Part shown: piece after piece, positions 24,032-35,638 of the stretch
Layout: the number at the start of each line of letters is the position of its first letter
Position numbering within the stretch: position 1 is the first letter of the stretch
NCBI GenBank assembly: GCA_004369045.1
Contig: ML213507.1
Coordinates: 1 to 64,000, forward strand
Source of the DNA: Heliocybe sulcata
Lineage: Eukaryota; Basidiomycota; Agaricomycetes; Gloeophyllales; Gloeophyllaceae
Length of the DNA stretch: 64,000 nucleotides
Reading direction: 5' to 3'
The notes under the pieces: generated by a model
Database searches by the model: none
Seen by the model: the letters and a program-made list of their open reading frames with translations, nothing else
What the model was told of the DNA's origin: nothing
Translations under genes and position numbers: made by a program

Positions 24032-25512
24032 CTAAGGCTCGTCTGCAGGCATCATATGCGAATCCAATGAGCCACCAGTACTCTGTGTGCGACTAACAAC
24101 ATCCTGATTTTCAGCAGCCTGCCACTCCGACATCTTCAACGTAGGCATCGTAGACAACACACCGTGGCCGCGTTTACTCGCACCCAGAGCCAGGAACACC
24201 GCAAGAAAAGTCGGGGATATGCCCTGAAATACTCGTAGCATCAGTTCGCGAGTGGTGTGACCCGTAATGCGATCCTTACGGCTGTTATGGCTGGTAAAGT
24301 CCTCCCTATATTGAGTATTGACTGTGGGGGTAAGATAGGGCCCTCGGCAGAGTCGGATAACCATGAGACGACTCACGCATGTAGCCGCTGGAGCAGTCTT
24401 GAGCATAATTGAGACGATAATGCTAACAAGGTACGGCACGCCGGATTCGATGCTGTGACCTACTGTGTAAGTAAGGTGTAAGTTGCGAATACAGTACAGC
24501 CTTACATTAGGTTCAAAATCAAACTGAACCCCCTAGTGGATGCAGCAAACGCCCTCTTTGCCTGGCGGGCTCGCCATAAATCCCAGCCTAGAAGATTAAA
24601 CTAGCATCAAACAGAGCCCATACTTATACTGCAAACTCCATAGATAACGTACCAATGGTTATTGTTGCAGTAACATTGATCAAGACGGAGAAACCCCACG
24701 ATACGAGTTGGAAGTAACCAATAACCGTAGCATCATGGAGGTAGTCCTTCCGAGACGTGCGCTCACCACTAGGTGAAGCAAGTCTCTGACTCACTCCTCT
24801 CGAGTCTAATGCCGCAACGACACATTCAAGACCTTGAAGGCGTCATCAATCAGTCGTCCGGCCGGTCTCGCATATGCAGAGATCCCTTGCCTGTCCCAAT
24901 AACAAGGAGAACAGCGAGCACAGTTGCTAAGGTTGTCGAACGCCGACAAATGACATAGGACCGCCAGACCTATATAACCGTGCATGATGAACTCGAATCT
25001 TGGACGATATAGTGCACTCACCACGAGACCATCAGCTATAGCACTTGAAGCAGCTGATCAGCTTCACCAAGTCACAGCCAAGCCTAAGACCTGCTTACTT
25101 GGCAATGATCATCACGACATCGCTGACTACAGTCAGGACAGCAAACACCTTCCTCTCGCGCACCTGCACGCGCGTCTCTCCCTGTTGCCCTCTAAAAATC
25201 ACCAGCGTATCCGCTGTCTCGGTTGCCTGCGCGACTGATATGGCAGCTGAAATAGTTGACAGGACGAATAGGATAATGATCAAGGCAAAGAGCACCCTCT
25301 GTGTCCTCGATGCTCGCCAGCGCGGTACCAGTATATAGCATGCAGCGATGAATAAAGTCAAATGACCCCCTGAGAAGAAGATCAGTTGGTACTTCGGATA
25401 TCTCAAGGACGTACTTACCATAAAATATGGTCACTGCCTTCCTTTGACCGCCACGTTAGATCGAGATATGGGATATAAGAACCGGTGCAACGAACCCATA
25501 ACCACAACACAT
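24032..25512 (-). CDS. Seven-TM membrane protein of a mushroom-expanded family
   Basis: An integral membrane protein of the multi-pass type abundant in Agaricomycetes and often annotated only as hypothetical. Segments in order are IFYGGHLTLFIAACYIL (TM1), RVLFALIIILFVLSTISAA (TM2), FAVLTVVSDVVMIIA, then IADGLVVWRSYVICRR (the family's DxLxxxRxYVxW-like box), TTLATVLAVLLVIGTGKG, GYFQLVSWGFSVLINVTATI, WDLWRARQAKRAFAAS, ESGVPYLVSIIVSIMLKT (the ESG box), and FQGISPTFLAVFLALG before a soluble tail ending MMPADEP at stop 24032. The join of IIA to AIADGLV needs an AAG acceptor, and phases then agree. The N-terminus is unsure. The ATG at 25512 with a 45-base intron fits but has a weak donor. No frame break was seen. 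A role in signal perception is only inference. Confidence 0.72.
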
Positions 25513-27511
25513 TAGCCTGCCACAAAGATGAGTAAATCAGCAGCATGCGACCAAGCATCTAATCTGAGTGCGCACCTGCTCAGGTCTGAGAGTACACATA
25601 CTTTCGCTTGGGGTACAAGTTGAAAGCAGAAGCAGGAAGTGGGAGGCTACCGGAGCAGCAGGCCAGCTTAAATACATTGCCATACACCGTCCATATGATG
25701 CAGTACTTCTGACATGTTGACCAGCCGCGTAGCTTCAGTGGACGGTCAGATCTCCGGACGTATGGGCCCATGCATTAATGAATGGGGCGGAGACAGCGCA
25801 TGATGTGATCGTAAAACTTGATCATGCAGCCTGTCGAAAACGGCGGCACGGCTGGGCTAAACACATCGCCAGAGCAGACGAGCAACGTACAATCCACAAG
25901 GATGATCGGGCGCCCAAGGTAAGCCGAGTAATGAACAGACGATTGGACATTAGACGCCACGATATCCTAACCTACCATAGTATGAGAACGTTAATTTCAG
26001 AAGCAATGGTGAAGGTAGGGCGCCCAACAAATTGAAAAAGGTTCACTTACGGCGGTTAAAGCGTTCACGAACCTCGCGGGCTCATCAAGTAGACACTCCC
26101 AGGGGATGTGGACGGTAAGAGACATGTCGAGGGAGAGTTCGACGAGTAGTGCCCAGTGACCAGTGACCAGAAACAGTACTGACCGGATCCGAGTAGCGAG
26201 CGCTAGCGAGGGTAAGAATAGACACTTGTAGTCTTAGGCCTGGCCGGAGGATCGTCACTCTTCTGTTCTGTAAATCTTCCACAGAAGTGGCGTGCACTGC
26301 GATGAACCGCCACAGTGGAGCTGAGGGAATATGATCGCGGATAAAAAGAGCCAAATATGCTGAGAACGTCGAGTGACACTGCAATATGGGAAACATTGGT
26401 ACCCAGGGCGGTACGAATAGGCGCGGGGCATGATTTTGCCGACGATGCGAGGAGGCGCGGTATAGGTTCCATGGAGGTTTGACATTCACAATTCTTCCAT
26501 TCCATGGATCGTTGGGTGAATGTTGAACCGTCAAAGGTGAGGGATATAGGCGCTAATCTTCTGTTAGCAAAATTATCCGTGCGCTACTGGGCGCCTTTCC
26601 CCGCAACTGTCTAGTATCGAACGCCTGAACATTTTTAGGTCGCGAAGCTCGAGGCATTATCACTCACTCACGTCCAATCAAACCGGGCACACCCAACATG
26701 ATCAGCAGTAGTACTGCATCCGAGCCTGAACCTGGTAAGCATGATGGTAGCGAGTGACTGCGAAGCGCTCGCCTGGCGTGCCAAACAACTTGCCATTCCA
26801 TGGAACAGTGTCACGACCACGTAATCTCGGATACCCACTGACACACCTAATATCACCATTGGGGCCCTGGACAGTCTCTGTAGGAAGGATGGTATCGCTT
26901 CCAGCTAGCTTGAATCGCATAGATGATGGCATGGTGTACCAGAGCCAGACTAGAGACGAACACCCAAATACGCCACATAATTGAGACACAATAGGAACTA
27001 CCGGTATCGCACGAGAGCTGGGTGTGCTCCGTGCGCGATTGGCGGCGAGACCACGCAGACTCAAGCCAACGCTGTCGTCGCGGCCAAGCGGACAAGAACG
27101 CATCGCCTAATCACCCGGTATCTGTCGAAGAACTTCCCGCAACCAACAAGAATCTGCGGCTAGCCTCAGACGCCATTCGAGTTCGGAGACGACACACAGA
27201 GACACTAGCGATTGACTCAGTTCAACGGTGAGAAGCAAGGTCTGCAGGCGACTGCGAAAGAAGCCTCGTCACGTGCATTCGTGACTTGCTCGTGACCTCT
27301 ACTGTTGCGCGTTCCAGCGCGTCGAGTGCTTTTTAGCACAAGAGGAGGCCTACCGTCAAGGACGTCTAGATGTCCATTGACTTTCAATAATTTCAATAGC
27401 ACAAGGCCGCGCTGTCGAAAGAAGAAACAACTGCGCCCGTCCAGGATGGATGGACGCGATACAAGGAAAAGTCTATTACCCTCGTCTAGCGCGGTGTTCT
27501 CTGCTGTGCCG
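25513..27511. other. 2-kb intergenic region of unclear content
   Basis: Minus-strand frames at 26534-26085 (about 150 codons, containing IVNVKPPWNLYRASSH) and 27103-26702 (ATG-initiated, about 130 codons) are the longest. Neither shows a domain I recognise nor joins cleanly to a neighbour. The remaining 5' exon or promoter of the seven-TM gene must lie in the left part. A decayed gene is possible but unproven. Confidence 0.4.
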
Positions 27512-28775
27512 TCACTTCGACCTCTTATACAGCTTCTCCAAGAACACAGTAAACACCTCCCCATTCACCACCGGTGCACCCTGATCCTCTCCCTTAGGAA
27601 TCCGCTCAACCATACCATTAATCCTTTGATACACTTCTTCCTCATACGCCACATACCGCTCCCTCAACCCGACCTGCTCAAACACTTCCCTCACCTTCTC
27701 CTCGCTCGCCCCGTCCTGGCGTCCATACTTCTGCCGCAACACCTCCCGCTGCCCAGCATCCGCGTGCGCAAACGCCGTAATGACACACCACGTGCATTTA
27801 TTATTGACTATATCCGTCCCAACCTTTCCCGTATGCTCTGGCAAGCCGGCAAAGTCGATAAAGTCGTCCTGGACCTGGCCTTACTCTCCGATCGCGAACG
27901 AGATCTGCATCGCGATGTCATGGGCTGGATGATCACGCGGGATGCCGTTCAGGAGCATAGCGAGGGCGATGGGGAGGTAGATGGAGAAGTACGCGGATTT
28001 GTAGATGGCTGTGAGGCGGTATCTGTGCGTAAACGACGATCAGGTATAGTGTCGAGGGTGAGGATCAGGAACATTACCTCTCCATGGAAAACGTCTCTAG
28101 ATCAATGACACGGTGACCGGATGAAGGGAGTGTATCCAATAGCTGACCCATCTCGGTGAGGTAAATCATCTACACCGATATGAACATCATTCCTCAGAGA
28201 GCAGCTCACATCCCACCTCTCGAAACAACTCCACAAAGTCGACGTACCCCTCCTGATCACGGAAATACTTCTTCAGGAGAAAGAACATCGTACCCTCTAG
28301 GATAAAGGCATCGTTGATAGCAACGAGACCAACGTCCTCAACTTTATACCAACAAGGCCGACCTCGGCGCGTGGGCGACTGGTCCATAATATCATCCGCA
28401 ACCAGCCCAAAAGCTTGGAACTTCGCCCATCAACGCAGTCCTCATCTCCAAACGACAAAAGCCTACCAGCTCCATACACCACCCAAGAACAGCCGCCCTA
28501 AAGCACTCCTCGTCCGTCAACTCCCGCGCCTCCAGTATCGCCAACGAATCCACAACCGCCCGCCCCCGAAGCATCTTCCCGCCAATCACATTATACTCCA
28601 TATTCTGCACACGCTCATAAACAATCAAAGTATCACAAAATCAGGTCCAAGTCCCACTCACCCTTCTGCACCAATCAATCGCATCCTGCGAGACGCCCTT
28701 CGCAGCCCAATCCTCCAAGACATCGTCCCGCAAGATCGGCCACGCCTCCTGGAACCGCCGGTGATTCGAAGACAT
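27512..28775 (-). CDS. Farnesyl diphosphate synthase homologue with an in-frame stop
   Basis: FPP synthase makes C15 farnesyl diphosphate from isopentenyl and dimethylallyl diphosphates for sterols, prenylation and terpenes. ATG 28775 and five exons (28775-28662, 28604-28467, 28420-28217, 28169-28078, 28022-27512) give 1059 nt in one frame, 352 codons, the normal family length. [23 protein letters not shown], the first Asp-rich motif DDIMD followed by [30 protein letters not shown], the second Asp-rich motif QVQDDFIDF and the C-terminus EKLYKRSK are all present. Codon 230 is TAA (27883-27881), where the family has the Tyr of GEYFQ, and the next codon gives Gly instead of Phe. The stop lies just before the second Asp-rich motif. 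The gene may be a recent pseudogene, a second copy, or the stop a sequencing error. The intron at 28216-28170 uses a weak GTGGGA donor. Confidence 0.85.
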
Positions 28776-29044
28776 GCTGCCTGAAGTCATAAAGCAAGCA
28801 CCGGCGGTATCAGAATCGCCCGTGGACCTTCAATCCCATGTATCTCCATTCAGCACTGAGGTTGAGGCGGTACTAATGGTGTTGTATGTTCCACGCGGCG
28901 GCGTCGCAACATTCTGAAAGACCTGGGGCGCAGACTAAGGTGGTCAGTCGAAGTGCCAGCATCCCATACAGACCCAGAATCCGAACAGAGTCCTCAGGCA
29001 TCGTATCAGAGCTGATGTTAGGCTAACAGATTCAATTAAATACC
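28776..29044. other. Spacer upstream of the FPP synthase gene
   Basis: 269 bases between the FPP synthase start (-) and tRNA-Phe (+). This is presumably the synthase promoter and the 5' flank of the tRNA. No further feature could be supported. Confidence 0.4.
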
Positions 29045-29117
29045 GCCGGGATAGCTCAGCTGGGAGAGCAACAGACTGAAGTTCTGGAGGTCCCGTGTTC
29101 AATCCACGGTCCTGGCA
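29045..29117 (+). tRNA. tRNA-Phe (GAA), copy 1
   Basis: A 73-nt cloverleaf. The acceptor stem GCCGGGA pairs with TCCTGGC plus discriminator A. The D arm is GCTC/GAGC around AGCTGGGA, the anticodon loop CTGAAGT gives anticodon GAA, and the T arm is CCGTG-TTCAATC-CACGG. It is intronless. The first pair of the anticodon stem is an A/G mismatch (ACAGA against TCTGG) where most tRNA-Phe have C-G. A T5 run at 29137-29141 can terminate Pol III. It is identical to the copy at 35639. Reverse-strand reading of this gene yields a spurious peptide seen in many databases. Confidence 0.95.
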
Positions 29118-29136
29118 TTTATACAGATCAAACACG

Positions 29137-29141
29137 TTTTT
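29137..29141 (+). terminator. Pol III T-run after tRNA-Phe copy 1
   Basis: Five T residues lie 19 bases past the discriminator base of the tRNA at 29045. The run next to the tRNA itself is only three T, so this is the likely terminator. Confidence 0.5.
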
Positions 29142-29238
29142 GTTTGCGCTGTGCGGCGAACGCAGATACTTATAACTCCCATACTTATAACTCCCTGAAA
29201 CTGCAATTCTCTATGATCGACTTGCTCTATTCCCGGAA

Positions 29239-30137
29239 TCAACTCCTCGTCCGTTGGGAACAAATAAGGCTGTCTACGAACTCAGCGAACGAATCCTGAA
29301 CCTCATTTGGGGGTACGATCCCAGGTCTGGACTCATCCCCAGCTCGATACTTCCCTGTCTTCACTGCACCCACGACGTTCAACCACTCCTCGTATACAAG
29401 GAACGAGAGCACTCACCTAGTACCCTCCACAATCCCAACTCCACCGCGCCCTCTCCCAAATCCGCTTCAACATCGTCCCCAACGACAGCAACACGCCCAG
29501 ACTCGGAGATCTTCATGCTCCCGATGACTGTCTCGAAAAACCGCCTCGAAGGCTTACCCACCACCTCCGCTGCGACGCCCGCAGCGTGTTCCAACGCAGC
29601 CACGAACGGCCCCGGGCCTAAAGAAAGCTCCCCATCCGGCGCGCGGATATACTTGGCCTTGTGCGTCGCGATGAACGGGACATCTCCCTCGCCGACGAGG
29701 GTCCGGAACGCGGTATTCATCGCATCGTAGTGAAAGTGCTCTGGGGCGAGGCCGACAACCACGCTATCATACGGTACACTCTCGTCCTGAAGCGCCTCGT
29801 CGTATGAGGGAATCGCAGACGCGCACTCCTGCCGAGCTGATTCTGTCAGAAGAAAATACGGTTTCCGCACGCCTCTGCTCGCCAGGACTCTCTTCACCGC
29901 TCCCAGACTCGACCACACCTCTCCCTCCTCCTCTCCACGAACATCAAACCCAATACCCTTCAACCGGGCTCCCAACTCCTCCGTCGACTCCTTACTCGTA
30001 TTCGTACAGAACCGGAACGGAATCTGTGATTCTCTCAATTTCGCTAGGGCGGAAATCGCGCGAGGTGTGGGCGTGGATCCGATGTGCAGTGTGCCGGAGA
30101 GGTCTATGAGGAGGGCGGTGATGTGTGGGCGGGGCAT
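29239..30137 (-). CDS. HAD-superfamily phosphatase, HDHD2/LHPP type
   Basis: A cytosolic haloacid-dehalogenase-like hydrolase orthologous in type to HDHD2, with LHPP its nearest characterised relative. The natural substrate is unknown. The two-exon model 30137-29417 plus 29363-29239 is 846 nt (281 residues), normal for the family. Motif I is LIDLSGTLHIG, with Asp nucleophile and Ser in place of the usual second Asp, as in HDHD2. Motif II is FCTNTSKES. GLAPEHFHYDAMNTAFR and the cap region LGPGPFVAALEHA follow. The motif III Lys is in VVGKPSRRFF, and motif IV is VVGDDVEADLG. The second exon continues VKTGKYRAGDES. The ATG in MPRPHITALL is chosen because the upstream frame lacks family sequence. 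No break was seen. Confidence 0.92.
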
Positions 30138-30707
30138 AGGAGTGGAAGAGCGATGGAATTGACGGAATGGTGTCTGGAAGCCGACATATGTGGATATTTG
30201 GATTCCTCGATCGTCGCCAAGCACTATGGTCACACTGTGACATATCACGTGATTGTTTTACACGGACCTGCGATTAAGCTGAGCGGTCGATATTTTCCTA
30301 TCTTATCCCGCATCAATTCCAAGAAGGGAGATCTGCGCCCAATAGAACCTTCATATTACATATGCAGATCTTCATTTGGGACCAAATTCCAGTGCATCCT
30401 TTCTTTGAGGAGAAGATACCTCACGTCTTTCTGATTAGCGTGACGAAAATGGTCACGTGATGTACAGGATGAATGTCGCCTATCTTGCCTTGCCGAGAGA
30501 CGCTATGTGTACACTTCATTCTGTATTCGCATCATTCATTCTAATCTACAGTTTCGTGTGCGGTGGACAATAAACACATCCTGCAGTCATTGCTCAGACT
30601 CGTAATCTGTCCATGAGCCGCCGTCTATCAAGGAAGCACCACCTCCGTAATGGACGCCCACCCCCTAAAGCGGGAGCAATCAATAACTGCGCAGCATCAC
30701 TAAAATA
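30138..30707. other. Intergenic region
   Basis: 570 bases upstream of the HAD gene and downstream of the methyltransferase gene. AT-rich relative to its neighbours, consistent with promoter and 3' UTR. No gene or RNA could be supported. Confidence 0.5.
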
Positions 30708-32468
30708 TCAAACCCACCTAGTCGCATGCACTTCTTTAATCTTCAACCCCGCCATCTCCACCATCTCCGTCAGCTGCGGCAGCGTCCTCTCAAACGCTAA
30801 ATCCATCCCATCAACCTCCCGTCTCACTCCAATACACTCAAGCAAACCACTCACTGTTGCACATGCTCGTCAAGGCGACGTTGACTTGGTGCGAGATGCG
30901 GCTCGCCTCGCCAAAGTCGGCAGGGATGAACGGCGGCGGCTGGATCGGCTTGTACGCCCCGCCCCGACTCTTGCTCGCGAGGCTGTCCTTGGCGGGCGGG
31001 CCGGAGGGCGAGAGCGTGCCGGGCTGGATGATCGTGTCGACGATGAGGAGCACGGATTTCGGGGAGGCTTGGAGGGCGTCCCGGATCTGCGCGAGCATCT
31101 TGGCGCCTTCGGAGGTGGGCCAGTCGTGCAGAACTAGAAGCAGCGTCAGAAGCGCAAGTAAATCAGAGATCAGAAAGCGCGCGCACCTCGCTGCATGACA
31201 AAGACGTAGTCGCCCGTGCCCTTGCGCCGCTGCGGCTTGAAAAAGTCCTGCTCCTCAAACACAACCCGGCCTTCCAATCCCTTGGACGCGATGAAGGACT
31301 GGGCAGCCACGCGCGTCTCGGGCACCTCCTGCACGACAAAGTGCTTGATCGACGGGTACCTGTGCGACCCCTCATAAGCACGGCGGAACTGCAGTCACGG
31401 AGGGGACAGACATGAGTGCGAGGGAGCAACAGAGCGTCCCTTGGCCACCGCCGACGTCGATGATGGCATCTCTGCCTTCCGCGATCTCGGCCCAGGGGAA
31501 GTCGGCGGCGACGCCTGGGTCGGAGGTAGGCCCGACCGCGCCCATCCTAAACACGTTATCAATCACTATGCAAGAATCACAAACCAAACTACTCACGCTA
31601 AGCCGAACTTTTCTGCCTCGCCGGGGTTATTGGTCAACCAGCTGTTGGCGCCAAAGTAGGGCAGCTCGGTGTTGTAGGCGATGTTCCAGGCGGTGTGGTG
31701 CGGGTCGCTCGCGAACCGGAAGTCTTTCGACGGGTTGTTGACGTGCTCAGGGAACGCGCAGGAGATGCGGTGGAACATCTCGTTCCTGGAGATACATACG
31801 TCAACCGGTGCACGTCGGACGTACAACGCGGACTCACATAAAGGTGACGAGGTGCCATGCAGGCTGCGACTTCTGGACGAGGAGCGAGCGACGGTTGTTG
31901 GCAAAGTAGCCTTGCTTCGTCTCGCGGAACCAGCACTGCGAGACGAGGAGGCGCAACACGCGCTCTGCACAGGTTATAGCCAACGCGCAGCGATCGCAGA
32001 AGGCAGGGACACACCGAGTTTCGCGGCGTCCACCTCTGTCTTCTTGGCGATCTCGTCCACACTCAGGCCCACCTCGGGATCGGGGCAGGAAGCCAGAATA
32101 TCCGCGAGTCCGAGATCGGCTGCCAGGCGGATAGAAGAAGACTCCAGGGTCATCCATGTATTGGCCGACAGCGCATCGTACGGGCTCTCCAGAAGGTATT
32201 TAATTAGAGTCTAGTAAATCCGTTAGGACGGCCATATAATCTGAGAATGACGAGATGAACGCACACATGCAGCGACGCCAGCGCGCCTGGCCTCGTACAT
32301 GGCCGGCGTCGGGATGTACGTGATCTCATCGATGGGATGCGGCTTCGAGGTGGTCAGGGACGGCTCCGGGAGCTGCTGCTTCTCCAATTCACTCTTGAAC
32401 GTGTCGATCGCGGCATTCAGAGTGTCCTGGAGGCTCTTGAGCTGAGAGAGTTGCTGGGCGGCAGACAT
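30708..32468 (-). CDS. SAM-dependent O-methyltransferase (plant-type, PF00891)
   Basis: A cytosolic O-methyltransferase of the caffeate/sterigmatocystin-OMT superfamily, transferring a methyl group from S-adenosylmethionine to a hydroxyl of a small aromatic or polyketide. The substrate is not readable from sequence. ATG 32468 starts MSAAQQLSQLKSLQ. The dimerisation/winged-helix part includes DEIAKKTEVDAAKLG and RVLRLLVSQCWFRET. The SAM site is AIIDVGGGQGTLC and the catalytic base lies in VLHDWP. The final exon is reached by a GTGAGT...TTTAG intron that removes an in-frame TGA, giving MCNTFERTLPQLTEM and the end EVHATRWV at stop 30708. About seven exons. No damage was seen. It neighbours HAD and FPP synthase genes, which hints at but does not show secondary metabolism. 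Confidence 0.9.
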
Positions 32469-33685
32469 CGCGGCGCTGGGGAATCAGACAGGAATATGGA
32501 TATTTGTGCGGAGTGTTTTAAATTTTGAAGGCGGTCCGCGGCAGGGATTGTAGGCATAACAGCTGGCTAGAAGCGGGCCAAGCGAGAAGTGCGTACGGTA
32601 TCGCGACGCGAATGTTTGCGAGGGATTCCGGATGAGGGCAAGCGCGTCGGAAATTAGCGCTTAGCTTCCGTAAAAACGGGAGAACCCTCGTTACGGTCCA
32701 TGACTTCGTTACGGTACATGACCCTGGTTGCGCGTTCTCTTCCACATGAGCTGCAATGGTACCTGGTAGCAAGAGTTCGATCAATCAGAATTAGACGCCG
32801 GGGCTCTGATCATATTTCGAGCACCTTACAGCTATTGCCCATGGCAGATTGCAGAATGATTCCGATGCCTGGCAGAAGGGCACCACCTACGGCTGCCTTA
32901 TATGCTGTTTGTCTGCTTTGAACCAGTCGGGAAGCAGACTCAATGACCGGCCTGTATGTGGACATGATACGGCAGTGCTCCCAGCATCGGCATGCCGATG
33001 ATGCGTAACAACGAGGACCATGCTTGCTGGAACAACCTTTACCACCTGGCAATTGCCGTTTCGCCTGCTGCGCTACTTACACCACGCTCAGCAGCAAATG
33101 CTCCAGCCAACGAACTCCGCCCCAGCCTTTTGGTCAAGCGTCGTGGCATGTTTTAGCCTTGGCGGAGCTCCAGGCCAATGAAGGGAGTGTCTTTCGTCGC
33201 TTTCGGTAGCAACGTCGCTTTCGGTAGCAATGTGCTGAAACACTTGCCCGCTTGCAGACTTATGCTCAAGGCGTGAAGGAAGTCAAGTTATCACTGCAGT
33301 TAGTGCATTGTGAGCATCGTATGCTCAGTGCAATGGAGGCACTGAGCATTGGTTTTGCGGTCCCTGCGTGCTCGGCAAGAAGCTTTAGATAAAATGCGTG
33401 GCGTGGTGGCTGTGAAGGTCAGATTGATGGCGTACCAACCAGAGGGCAGCGACCAGGAATTTGGGGCACATCAAGACCATACCCAGGGTCGCTATATACC
33501 TGCGGCTACTCACGAGAAGCTATGAAGATGAAGACGCAATGCCACGCCGTTCTTTATAGCGGCCCTTAACTACCGCGGCTGCACGACCTGGGGTTTGTTC
33601 GTATATAAGTCCGAGTTCACTCTGAAGAAGAATAAGGCTTTTCAGCTGGTTGATGTAAAGGTCAGTGATCTTCAGGAAACGCAAC
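32469..33685. other. Divergent intergenic region with an 18-bp tandem duplication
   Basis: This separates the methyltransferase start (-) from the DUF6534-type gene start (+), so it holds both promoters. A perfect 18-bp direct duplication (CGTCGCTTTCGGTAGCAA) lies at 33195-33230. Frames on both strands are short shadows. Confidence 0.55.
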
Positions 33686-35341
33686 ATGGGGGAGTTCGAC
33701 ACCACGATAGGTACGTTCGCCCTTGAGCTTGAAGTGCCATCAGTACCTGACCTTTGACCCGACATATAGGAATCTTGCTTATTGGCATCATCTGTGTGTC
33801 CTACAGCCACTAGATCATGTCAAGTGGTACTGACGTCCGCGCGCAGTCAATACATATTTATACGGACTGGTGTCTTGGCAATTCCTCACTTACAGCAACA
33901 CTCGTGAGTCGGATTTGCCAGATATCAAGATCGTTCCGACTCACCTACTCCTTTGTAGCGTTCAAAGACCCATGGCGAGTAAAGTGAGTCCGACCAGTCC
34001 CTAGGCAGGGCACGTCTTAATAGTGGCGAACACATTTCCTAGGGCTGTTGTCGGCTCGCTCTTCGTCCTGGACACGGTTCATACTATTGTGTAAGGACCT
34101 AGCATCATATCACGCGTGAATGGTTCTTATTCGCTTACCACAGGGGTGTCTATAACGCATGGCGTTTGTGGTACGTCTATCATTTTGATTACGGGCTTCC
34201 TATACTGACACTATGCCTCTCAGTGTCACGAACTTTCTGAACCCAACGGTGATCTTGAGTGCGTCCCGATATAATATCCCGAGACTCGCACTCACCCGAC
34301 GACACGTCCCGCGCCACAGCGGTGGGATGGGAGATCCCCTTCACCGCCGTCGCAACTTCCTTCGCGGCAGTTATCACCCAATTCTTCTTAGCCGACCGGT
34401 AAGTCCACAGTCGTACCTACGACTGTCGCATTGCGCTTACGGCCACCAGTGTCTACCGCCTCACGAAAAGCTGGGTACTCACAGGCTCCATATTAACCCT
34501 AAGTCTCGTCGGCTTCGTCTCCGGTGTAGTAGCAGGCATCAGATCGGGGATTATCCAAGAGTAAGCCACTTCCACACCCAAGGGATCGTGCACATGGATA
34601 TCTCACGCCTTCCCAGCGTGTCCAAGTTCGCAGTCCTCGCCCCGCTTGTGATCTGCTGGCTCGGCTTCCAAACGGCCGCAGACCTCGCCATCACCTGTAC
34701 GTCTCGCCACGTCGTCCCATACCTGAGCAGAACTGACACCCCGGCCCCCCAGTCGTCCTATCCATAGTCCTCTACCGCTCCCGCGGCGGGATCCAGAAAA
34801 CCAACAAAATCCTCAACCGCCTCATCCGGGGAGCCGTCCAAACGGGCCTCTTCGCCTCCATCTTCGCACTGGGCGACCTGTTCGGGTTCTTGCTGCTCAG
34901 GCAAACGAACGTCTACGCGATGTTCGCCTACCCCATCGGCCGCATCTACACGAACGTAGGTCCCGTTCAATACAGACGTTCCTGACCACTAACGCGGTGC
35001 AGACCCTCCTGGACACCCTCAACGCCCGGGTCGCGCTCCACAACATCAACGGTACCGCCGTCGACTTTGACACCCAGGCACGTCCCACCCATTCCTCTCC
35101 TCCTCTCGTCACCTCAATGTCTCCTGATTTATTGCAGAGCGACGGCCTCCGGTTCCGCGGCACAGCCCGATCCGGCGTGGACACCAACGCGAACATCCGA
35201 CTCCAACAAGTCCACATCCGGCGCGACGTCGTCACTATCACGGACGGCGAGGACGGTGTTGGGAGTGGCAGCGACGATAAGCTCCCCGCTAGATCGGACG
35301 ACCCTGAGGGACTCTTTGCGCGTTCCGGGAAGGTAGTCTGA
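33686..35341 (+). CDS. DUF6534-type seven-TM protein
   Basis: A basidiomycete-expanded multi-pass plasma-membrane protein of unknown function (DUF6534 family). ATG 33686 gives MGEFDTTIG, then ILLIGIICVSYS and YGLVSWQFLTY. Later exons carry FKDPWRVK, GSLFVLDTVHTIVGVYNAW, TQFFLADRVYRLTKSWVL, SKFAVLAPLVICWLGFQTAA, the IQKTNKILNRLIRGAVQTGL stretch, FASIFALGDLFGFLL and the hallmark YPIGRIYTNTLLDTLNAR. The soluble tail ends LFARSGKVV at stop 35341. Introns are short and numerous (about eight), and every border I tried kept frame. The N-terminal ATG context and the family's usual N-terminus decide the start. It is not closely related to the seven-TM gene at 24 kb. Confidence 0.9.
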
Positions 35342-35638
35342 GTATTGTGTATGTGACTTGTTTCTGTATATAATATACGTACTGGAGCAGCGCTCTCTCA
35401 TTTTAATTAGGTTGTATCAAATTGAAAGGAGATATGGTCGAGGGAAATGTAGACTAGTCAGGCTAGTGTGTATATACTGTACCATTTAATTCGTCGTGTC
35501 GCAAATTCAGTAGCAGCTGGCAGTTGCTGGGATTTGGGCGGAAGCCTTGATAGCCTCGAAAGATCGCGAGGCTCCCGACAACGCGAACAGGAGACGCAGT
35601 TTGATTCTTCTGTTAAGCGGCTAGGTCCCGATCTCGAA

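Noticed and set aside
28944-29135. Minus-strand frame containing CQDRGLNTGPPELQSVALPA
   Set aside because: It is the reverse reading of tRNA-Phe. The same peptide recurs at 35613-35927 over the second tRNA and is a known kind of false protein.
32223-32468. Short separate gene at the 5' end of the O-methyltransferase
   Set aside because: The frame is exon 1 of that methyltransferase. Its N-terminal helix and splice donor fit the family.
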